Assembly: GCA_024404505.1 (NCBI GenBank)
Contig: JAKSPU010000018.1
Span: forward strand, 1 to 32,878
DNA: 32,878 nt
Origin: Clostridia bacterium
GTDB lineage: Bacteria; Bacillota; Clostridia; Oscillospirales; CAG-272
Direction of reading: 5' to 3'
In this document: positions 1 to 5,609 of the stretch, in pieces
How the letters are laid out: every line of letters begins with the position of its first letter
Position numbering within the stretch: the first letter of the stretch is position 1
The notes under the pieces: generated by a model
The model's input: the letters and a program-made list of their open reading frames with translations, nothing else
Told to the model about the DNA's origin: nothing
Database searches by the model: none
Made by a program: the position numbers and the translations under genes

Positions 1-54
1 ACGAAATTTCTGGCAGCGCATCTGTACCGTCATCATTGTGCGGTAATGCCTTAA
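1..54. mobile_element. Right end of a TTAA-ended MITE, cut by the window edge
   Basis: Positions 1-54 match the right end of the complete element at 27177-27356 (compare 27304-27356) with only a few substitutions. They end in the same 21-bp terminal repeat at 34-54, which closes with TTAA at 51-54. There is no coding sequence in it. The left end lies outside the window, so its full length is unknown. The TTAA is shared with the base of the adjoining hairpin repeat, which suggests insertion into that repeat. Confidence 0.75.
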
Positions 55-110
55 ACCCTTCTTTCAAGAAGGGTTTAAGCGAGGTGTGGGGCAGAGCCCC
101 ACACGCTTCC
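50..110. repeat. Composite hairpin repeat (REP-like), copy 1
   Basis: Two consecutive perfect hairpins: stem TTAAACCCTTCTT/AAGAAGGGTTTAA at 50-79, and GTGTGGGGC/GCCCCACAC at 84-104. Both recur in the opposite orientation and order in the block at 14764-14873. The repeat lies just downstream of the holin gene on the minus strand. It could stop transcription there by hairpin formation, although no clear U-tract follows either hairpin. Confidence 0.75.
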
Positions 111-117
111 CCTCGAT

Positions 118-522
118 TCACTCCTTGTCTGACAGCTGCTCCAGAATGGCGCGCAGCTTGTCCGGGATCGGGAGCCCGAGGCGGGCGGCGTTTTCCAGCA
201 GGGAGATGCCCTCGTTGGACAGGTAGAAGCAGATCACGGCAGTCCGCACGGCGGCGCCCGTGCCGATCAGGAAAAGATCGGTCATATGTCCGATGCCGAC
301 CAGCGCGAAGATCAGCGCCTTCCGGCAGATGCCCCGGAAGCCGACGGCGGAGGAGAGCCTGTGATCGGCGATGGCGCAAAGCACACCGGTGACGTAGTCC
401 AGACAGACGAACGCCACGAGTGTGTACAGGAAGCCGTCCGCTCCGCCCAGAAACCAGCCGATGAAGCCGCCGGCCGCGGTCAGGACCGTCTGCACGAGTC
501 CCCAAAACTGTTTCAGGCGCAT
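118..522 (-). CDS. Phage-type holin (holin family 4 / toxin secretion-phage lysis holin)
   Basis: A 134-residue hydrophobic protein. Successive membrane segments run from about residue 10 to 100, including a glycine-rich first segment (GGFIGWFLGG) and the DYVTGVL motif typical of the Phage_holin_4 family. Proteins of this family permeabilise the inner membrane or help export proteins. The start at 522 is chosen over an upstream in-frame ATG because AGGAGG sits 7 bases before it. The gene begins 2 bases after the stop of the SGNH hydrolase, so it is the last gene of the cassette. No endolysin or amidase follows; the next sequence is repeat DNA. It may be a phage remnant or a domesticated export aid. 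The family call is fairly secure; the role in this place is inferred. Confidence 0.8.
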   Translation of the reverse strand: MRLKQFWGLVQTVLTAAGGFIGWFLGGADGFLYTLVAFVCLDYVTGVLCAIADHRLSSAVGFRGICRKALIFALVGIGHMTDLFLIGTGAAVRTAVICFYLSNEGISLLENAARLGLPIPDKLRAILEQLSDKE

Positions 523-524
523 GG

Positions 525-1592
525 TCAATCCTCCTCTCCGCCGACTCCGATCCACAGACCGCCCGTGTCATAGCTGCCCACGGAGAGCGAGGACGGAAGC
601 CCTGCGCGGCTGATGCCGAATACGTCGCACAGAAGGGCGGCGAACACAGGCCCCAGCCACAGCCGGTTGTATCGGTCGTTCGGATGTCCGGCACCGTCAT
701 AGGTATAGTAGCCGCGGAACACGCTGTCCTCCAGCTGCCCGGAATCGAACGACAGCCCGGCATTCGCCACGGTGTTCAGGTATTTACGCTCGCTGTCGTC
801 AAGCCCCTCGAACCGGCATTCGTTGAGCTTGAACAGGTACAGCCAGCCGTCCCCGGACGCCCTGCGCTTCGTGACGATCGCCTCTCTGATCGCCCGCTCC
901 TTCTTCAGCTGCCCGGCTTTCGTGTTGTAGAACGCGATCTCGTGCACCAGCACGACCTTCGCGTTCGGGTACTTTTCGTGCGCCGCATCGATGCAGTCGT
1001 TGACGTAACCGACGAAGGTCTTCGTCCCGCTCTGCGGATTCCGGTCGTCAAGAGAGAGCTGCGCGATGCCCGACGCGATCTCCGCATCCGACGGAGCCGT
1101 CGTGTTGCCCAGCACGTCGAACGATACGTATCCGCCGCTTTCAGCCGCTCCGGCCTTGAGGTAGTAGTTATCGCTCCCGTAGCCTCCGCCCCAATATACC
1201 GTGTGGTCGTTGACGGACCCGAAGATCGTCACGATATCCACCGCGCTGTCCGCGGCGGACGCGGCCATCCGCTGGCTGAAGCAGGTGCCGGCATCCTGCG
1301 TTTTCCAGTAGCCGGTACCGCCGAGACCCTTGACGACGACAGCCGCGCCGGTGCCGTCCGCGATCAGCTTGTGATATTTGTTGGGCGCGCCATCGCGGCA
1401 CGCGCCCGTGTCGTCCGTCAGCGAGTCGCCGAACGCGACCCAGCGGATGCCGGACAGAGAAGAAGAAAAGGACAGTTCCTGCTTGTTCTTTCCGTACAGA
1501 TGCGCGGGGTGGACGGCAGCGCCGCTTGCGTTCCGGGTCCATACGTCGGTGTAACCGGTGAGCGGACGCCCGGATTTGTCAAATACAGCCAT
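525..1592 (-). CDS. SGNH/GDSL hydrolase associated with a phage-like cassette
   Basis: A 355-residue protein with the SGNH-hydrolase landmarks: GDSLTDD with nucleophile Ser57, the Asn block IFGSVNDH (Asn128), and the C-terminal DGAGHPND block supplying Asp299 and His303. Enzymes of this fold remove acyl groups, often acetyl, from carbohydrates or lipids. About 45 residues precede the catalytic domain and look like an attachment segment (KSGRPLTGYTDVWT) rather than a signal peptide, and no export signal is visible. The start at 1592 has AAGGAGG upstream; an earlier in-frame start at 1616 is poorer. It sits between a DP-hinge structural protein and a holin, which suggests a tail- or surface-associated deacetylase that acts on cell-envelope sugars. 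The substrate is unknown. Confidence 0.8.
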   Translation of the reverse strand: MAVFDKSGRPLTGYTDVWTRNASGAAVHPAHLYGKNKQELSFSSSLSGIRWVAFGDSLTDDTGACRDGAPNKYHKLIADGTGAAVVVKGLGGTGYWKTQDAGTCFSQRMAASAADSAVDIVTIFGSVNDHTVYWGGGYGSDNYYLKAGAAESGGYVSFDVLGNTTAPSDAEIASGIAQLSLDDRNPQSGTKTFVGYVNDCIDAAHEKYPNAKVVLVHEIAFYNTKAGQLKKERAIREAIVTKRRASGDGWLYLFKLNECRFEGLDDSERKYLNTVANAGLSFDSGQLEDSVFRGYYTYDGAGHPNDRYNRLWLGPVFAALLCDVFGISRAGLPSSLSVGSYDTGGLWIGVGGEED

Positions 1593-1603
1593 GTGCCGCC
1601 TCC

Positions 1604-2356
1604 TTACGAGGACCATCCGTCGGCGTAGGCCGTCACCGCATAGGTCGCCTTGTCGCTGCCGATCCCGGCAAAGGCGACGTCGACCGTCGAGCCGCTGTAC
1701 ACGCCTCGCAGGCTGATCGTCAGATTCAGCCAGTGCCCCTCACTGTTGTCCGAGAAGGAAACGGTCGGGGTCGTGGAGGTGAAAGCGTAGACGGAGTTTT
1801 CGCCGACGACGTAACTGTTGACCTTCCAGCCGCTGTCCGTCCGCTTGAGGACCAGATCCCGGAGCTTCAGGCCGGAGGGCGCGATGCCGTTCTGCCATTG
1901 AATGGTGATCTTATCGGGCTGGCTTTCAAAGCCGCTGCCGCTGTCAGGCACCAGCACGGCTGTGAGGACCGTTTGATTGGCGGACGTCTGCACGGACGCC
2001 GCCGCAGACGCGGCATATTCGCCGCCGCCCGTGCCGGGATCGTCGGGATCACCGGGATCGTCAGGGTCTTCAGGGTCGTCAGGTTCTCCGGGATCGTCCG
2101 GATCCTCCGGATCACCGGGATCGGGGTCATCGGGACCGGGGTCGTCCTGACCGCCGGAGCTGCCCCGCAGGCTGGCAATGAGCGCGTCGGCGGTATCCTG
2201 TGCGGTCTGATCGGTGTACGCGAGGGACGCGAAGATCAGCTCCAGCATCCGGATCTGTTCGGCGGACCAGCTCATGCTGCCGGAGCCGCCGGAGCCGCCG
2301 ACCGTCTTGGCCGCCAGCAGCGCGAGGGCCAGCATATCGTTTTCAGACATATCCAT
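1604..2356 (-). CDS. Phage-structural-like protein with an Asp/Pro-rich hinge
   Basis: A 250-residue protein in three parts: a short helical N-terminus (about 1-70, beginning MDMSENDMLALALLAAK and containing a Gly/Ser stretch), a low-complexity hinge of repeated DDP/EDPDDPG units (about 70-112), and a C-terminal region of about 130 residues rich in beta-prone sequence, Ser, Thr and Val. Such an N-helix/hinge/beta-domain layout is common in phage fibre and head-decoration proteins. The start ATG overlaps the upstream stop (TGATG) and has GAGGAGG upstream. The stop lies inside the ribosome-binding region of the next gene, so translation is tightly coupled. No enzymatic motif was seen. The family assignment is an inference from architecture and neighbours. 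Confidence 0.6.
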   Translation of the reverse strand: MDMSENDMLALALLAAKTVGGSGGSGSMSWSAEQIRMLELIFASLAYTDQTAQDTADALIASLRGSSGGQDDPGPDDPDPGDPEDPDDPGEPDDPEDPDDPGDPDDPGTGGGEYAASAAASVQTSANQTVLTAVLVPDSGSGFESQPDKITIQWQNGIAPSGLKLRDLVLKRTDSGWKVNSYVVGENSVYAFTSTTPTVSFSDNSEGHWLNLTISLRGVYSGSTVDVAFAGIGSDKATYAVTAYADGWSS

Positions 2357-2595
2357 CAGACATCCTCCTCCAGCTTGAGTCCGTTGGCGACGTTGTACCA
2401 GCTGCCGCCGTCCGTATCCAGCATATACATCTTCGCCTCACGGATGACGAACAGGATGGAGCCCTGCACGAAATACTCGGTATCCAGTGCCAGCGCCTCG
2501 GACCGGGTGGTGGTGTATACGGTGACCTCCTCCATGTAGGTGTGCGTCCGGCTGTACGACGTATGGACCGGACGACTGTTCTTTTTGATGCTCAT
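2356..2595 (-). CDS. Small phage-type structural protein, first gene of the cassette
   Basis: A 79-residue protein. Its central segment (FVQGSILFVIREAKMYMLD followed by a Trp-Tyr) resembles small phage head- or tail-fibre accessory proteins that carry a 'GS-xxFVI-xx-xxYM' beta pattern. The ATG at 2595 has AAGGAG 9 bases upstream and lies about 43 bases after the predicted transcription start; the longer open frame to 2727 would run back across the promoter and is rejected. It overlaps the next gene by one base. The function is not established. It looks like the proximal member of a four-gene unit. Confidence 0.6.
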   Translation of the reverse strand: MSIKKNSRPVHTSYSRTHTYMEEVTVYTTTRSEALALDTEYFVQGSILFVIREAKMYMLDTDGGSWYNVANGLKLEEDV

Positions 2596-2644
2596 AGGTT
2601 CATGCTCCTTTCCGGTACGGCGCAGACCTCCCGTACCTGCGTCC

Positions 2645-2673
2645 ATTATACCGCGCACACCCCCGTTTTGTAA
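2645..2673 (-). promoter_or_regulatory. Sigma-A promoter for the four-gene phage-like cassette
   Basis: Read on the minus strand: TTACAA (2668-2673), a 17-bp spacer and a perfect TATAAT (2645-2650). The predicted start near 2638 gives a short leader to the first gene. A dedicated promoter means the cassette does not depend on an upstream phage operon. Confidence 0.75.
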
Positions 2674-2721
2674 GCCCCATTCCGCGAGTCCTGCCAATTC
2701 GTGATACGAATAATCCCGGGA

Positions 2722-2754
2722 CATCACCGCGCAAAGCGCGGCTGACGCCTTGAC
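2722..2754. mobile_element. Truncated MITE left end
   Basis: 33 bases agree with the left end of the complete MITE (27183-27215) at 31 positions. The terminal TTAAGG and everything after position 2754 have been lost. The TTGAC at its inner edge forms most of the -35 box of the promoter at 2750-2778. Confidence 0.7.
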
Positions 2755-2778
2755 AAATCACCCGCGGTATGGTACAAT
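2750..2778 (+). promoter_or_regulatory. Promoter for the sugar isomerase-glycosidase pair
   Basis: TTGACA (2750-2755), a 17-bp spacer and TACAAT (2773-2778) with the extended -10 TGG. The predicted start near 2785 is about 65 bases before the ATG at 2852. The first five bases of the -35 lie in MITE-derived sequence. Confidence 0.8.
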
Positions 2779-2851
2779 GAAGGACAGCGGATCGCATACC
2801 GTCCCGGGAAAACCGGGAACGGGATCACGATCGGAGAGTGAGGATTGAATC

Positions 2852-3781
2852 ATGCGTCTTGCCACGTCCACAAGTGACTTCAACGGCTACGGACCGGCTC
2901 CGGAGGACCTGCTCGAGCTGTACGCCAGAACGCCGTTCAGATATGTCGATCTGGATATCCCGCACCGGTTTGCGGGACCGGATTGGGAGGCTTACGCCGA
3001 CGTTATCGGCAACGCGGCTGCCCGCCTCGGACTGACCTTCGTGCAGTCCCATTCCGCCGATTTCTACATCGGCGGTCCGCGGACCGGCACCTTCCATATC
3101 GAGAATCTGAAAAACGCTCTGCGGCTGTGCCGGCGGCTGGGCATCCCGAAAACCGTGGTCCACGCGCAGTATACGCCGTTCATCAGGTACGAAAACGGGA
3201 ATCCGGAGCGCCTCGCGGAATTCCGCCGGTGGAACAAGAGCCTGTACGACCAGCTTGTCCCGACGATGGAGGAGACCGGCGTCAAGGTGCTGGTCGAGAA
3301 CAGCGCGGAGCCGAACGTCGGCGAATGGTGCTACTTCATGACCGGTGAGGAGCTGGCTGCCATGGTGGACGAGATGGATCATCCGCTGTTCGGCGCTGTC
3401 TGGGATATCGGTCACGCCAACATCCGCGGCAACAATCAGTACGCGGACATCCGGGCGCTCGGCAGCCGCCTGTGTGCGGTCCACATCCAGGACAACGACG
3501 GCCGCTGCGACGAGCATACCTCGCCCTTCATGGGCACGACCGACATGGACGCGGTCATCCAGGGCCTGATCGACGTGGATTTCAAGGGCGATTTCGTGTT
3601 TGAGTGCTTCAACTTCCCGATGCGGGGCGGCTCGTGGCCGTACTCCCGCCGGACGAACGAAAGCCTGCCTTACCCCCGCCGCCTGACGCATCCGTCCGTC
3701 GAGCTGAAGATCGCCGCCGCGACGTGGATGTACGAGTGCGGCAAATATATGCTGGAACAGTACGGACTGTTCGAAGAATAA
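2852..3781 (+). CDS. Sugar phosphate isomerase/epimerase-like TIM barrel
   Basis: A 309-residue protein of the AP-endonuclease-2/xylose-isomerase-like TIM-barrel superfamily. The metal-binding ladder is visible: VLVEN (Glu149), WDIGHAN (Asp185, His188), VHIQDND (His211) and VFECFN (Glu251). These sit in the order used by divalent-metal sugar isomerases and epimerases. There is no signal peptide, so it is cytoplasmic. GAGG lies 8 bases before the ATG. It is followed after 48 bases by a DUF4091 glycosidase-like gene, which suggests joint work on a sugar released by that enzyme. The exact substrate and whether it is an isomerase, epimerase or dehydratase cannot be read from the sequence. Confidence 0.85.
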   Translation: MRLATSTSDFNGYGPAPEDLLELYARTPFRYVDLDIPHRFAGPDWEAYADVIGNAAARLGLTFVQSHSADFYIGGPRTGTFHIENLKNALRLCRRLGIPKTVVHAQYTPFIRYENGNPERLAEFRRWNKSLYDQLVPTMEETGVKVLVENSAEPNVGEWCYFMTGEELAAMVDEMDHPLFGAVWDIGHANIRGNNQYADIRALGSRLCAVHIQDNDGRCDEHTSPFMGTTDMDAVIQGLIDVDFKGDFVFECFNFPMRGGSWPYSRRTNESLPYPRRLTHPSVELKIAAATWMYECGKYMLEQYGLFEE

Positions 3782-3829
3782 AGACCGGCATCGGAAATCA
3801 GAATCTGACAGATAGAAAGGAAAAACGCC

Positions 3830-5524
3830 ATGATCAAGTCCATGATCGTTTCATCGCTTGAAAAGCCCTTCCTCGGCGATCCCATCGAAAAGTATCAGCC
3901 CCTGACCTTCATCCGCATGATGAAGAACCAGCGGCTGTCCATCCAGCTGCTGCACACCCTCAAGGACGAGGGTACGCGCGCCATGCCGAAGCTGCATATC
4001 TCCGGCGGTCTTGAAGCCTGCGCGCACGCGTATACCGTCGAGCAGGTCCCCGTGGCACTGCCGGTCTGGAAGGACGGTCAATACGACGATAACTACCTTT
4101 CCTTTGAGCCGGGTCTGTACCCCGATTGGCTGCAACCGCTGCATTACGGCGGACGCCTGTCCGTGGTCCGCGACCAGCTCCGCGCCGTGTGGATCGACTT
4201 TGACCCGCAGGATACCCTGCCCGCCGGCATCTACGAGACGACGATATCGCTGGAGACCGACACGGGAGAAGCCGTCACGTCGGATAAGATCACCATCGAG
4301 ATGCTGGACGTCGACCTGCCCGAGCAGGAGATGAAGCTCACGCAGTGGTTCCACTGTGACAGCCTCGCTCATTTCTATAACTGCGAGCCGTGGAGCGAGC
4401 GCCACTGGGCGGTCGTGGAGAACTTCGCAAGGACCGCCGTGAAAAACGGCATCAATCTGCTGCTCACCCCGCTGTTCACGCCTCCGCTGGATACCGCGGT
4501 CGGCGGCGAGCGCCTGACATGCCAGCTGCTGGACGTCACCGTCACGGACGGCGGGTACAGCTTCGGCTTTGAGAAGCTGGACCGCTGGATCGATATGTGC
4601 GACCGCGTGGGCGTTAAGTTCTTTGAGATCTCCCACCTGTTTACGCAGTGGGGCGCGGGCCACGCACCCAAGGTCATGGCGGTCGTGGACGGCGAATATA
4701 AGAAGATCTTCGGCTGGGAGACCGACGCCACCGGCCCTGAGTATACGAGGTTCCTGCGGACCATGCTGCCCGCGTTCCTCGACCACATGAAGCAGAGAGG
4801 CGACGACAAGCGCTGCCTGTTCCACATCTCCGACGAGCCGGGCGAGAGCCAGCTCGAGCAGTACCGCAAGTCCAAGGCCGTAGTCGCGGACATTCTGGAA
4901 GGGTATACCATGATGGACGCGCTGTCCAACTTCACGTTCTGGGAGCAGGGCGTGGTCACGACACCCATCCCCAGCAACGACCACGTGGAGAAGTTCATCG
5001 AGGCGAAGGTCCCCGGCCTCTGGACCTACTACTGCTGCGGTCAGAGCCGTAACGTCTCCAACCGCTTCATCGCCATGCCCGCATGGCGCAACCGGTCCAT
5101 CGGTATGCAGTTCTATAAGTACGATATCGCCGGCTTCCTGCAGTGGGGCTATAACTTCTACAACAATATGTCCTCTGTGGACAGCATCAATCCGTATACC
5201 GATCCGAGCGGCGAGTATTGGGTGCCCGCGGGAGACCCGTTCTCCGTCTACCCGGCGCAGGACGGCACCGCATACGAGTCCACGCGCATCATCGTGTTCC
5301 ACGAGGCGCTTGAGGACTGCCGCGCCATGAAGCTGTGCGAGACCTATTACGGCAAGGAAAAGGTCGTGGCCGAGGTCGAGAAGGCGTTCGGCGGAGAAGT
5401 GAAGTTCGACAGATGCGCGAAGTCGTCCGCCCAGATGCTGGCCGTCCGCGCCCGCATCGACGAGATGATCGCCGACGCACTGTACCTGCAGAAGAAAAAG
5501 AGAAGCCGCACGACCAGAAAGTAA
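3830..5524 (+). CDS. DUF4091 / GH123-like glycoside hydrolase
   Basis: A 564-residue protein resembling DUF4091 proteins, which are related to the GH123 catalytic domain. An N-terminal beta-rich region (about 1-165) is followed by a TIM-barrel part. It contains the adjacent acid pair Asp335-Glu336 in HISDEP, the position used in GH123 for substrate-assisted catalysis. Aromatic blocks (NFTFWEQG, YKYDIAGFLQWGYNFYNN) line the expected sugar site, and VFHEALEDCRAMK is a typical DUF4091 C-terminal motif. No signal peptide is seen, so the enzyme is probably intracellular and acts on imported oligosaccharides. The C-terminus is Lys/Arg-rich. AAAGG precedes the ATG and it is probably co-transcribed with the upstream isomerase-like gene. 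The substrate, perhaps an N-acetylhexosaminide, is unproven. Confidence 0.8.
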   Translation: MIKSMIVSSLEKPFLGDPIEKYQPLTFIRMMKNQRLSIQLLHTLKDEGTRAMPKLHISGGLEACAHAYTVEQVPVALPVWKDGQYDDNYLSFEPGLYPDWLQPLHYGGRLSVVRDQLRAVWIDFDPQDTLPAGIYETTISLETDTGEAVTSDKITIEMLDVDLPEQEMKLTQWFHCDSLAHFYNCEPWSERHWAVVENFARTAVKNGINLLLTPLFTPPLDTAVGGERLTCQLLDVTVTDGGYSFGFEKLDRWIDMCDRVGVKFFEISHLFTQWGAGHAPKVMAVVDGEYKKIFGWETDATGPEYTRFLRTMLPAFLDHMKQRGDDKRCLFHISDEPGESQLEQYRKSKAVVADILEGYTMMDALSNFTFWEQGVVTTPIPSNDHVEKFIEAKVPGLWTYYCCGQSRNVSNRFIAMPAWRNRSIGMQFYKYDIAGFLQWGYNFYNNMSSVDSINPYTDPSGEYWVPAGDPFSVYPAQDGTAYESTRIIVFHEALEDCRAMKLCETYYGKEKVVAEVEKAFGGEVKFDRCAKSSAQMLAVRARIDEMIADALYLQKKKRSRTTRK

Positions 5525-5530
5525 AACACA

Positions 5531-5565
5531 GGGGCTGCCCCACGTCCGTGAGGCAGCCCCGCGTT
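5531..5565 (+). terminator. Hairpin terminator after the DUF4091 gene
   Basis: Stem GGGGCTGCC (5531-5539) pairs with GGCAGCCCC (5552-5560), followed by GCGTTTCCC. The U-tract is poor, so it may leak into the following GTPase gene, for which no separate promoter was recognised. Confidence 0.6.
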
Positions 5566-5609
5566 TCCCGGCTGACCCGGGCAAGGATCATGGAAAGGAG
5601 GTCGTTCCG

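Noticed and set aside
118-522. Holin as evidence of an active prophage in the window
   Set aside because: No integrase, capsid, terminase, portal or endolysin gene is present; only a four-gene cassette is seen.
2596-2727. Longer N-terminus for the first phage-like gene
   Set aside because: It would read across the promoter at 2645-2673; the ATG at 2595 has a good ribosome binding site.
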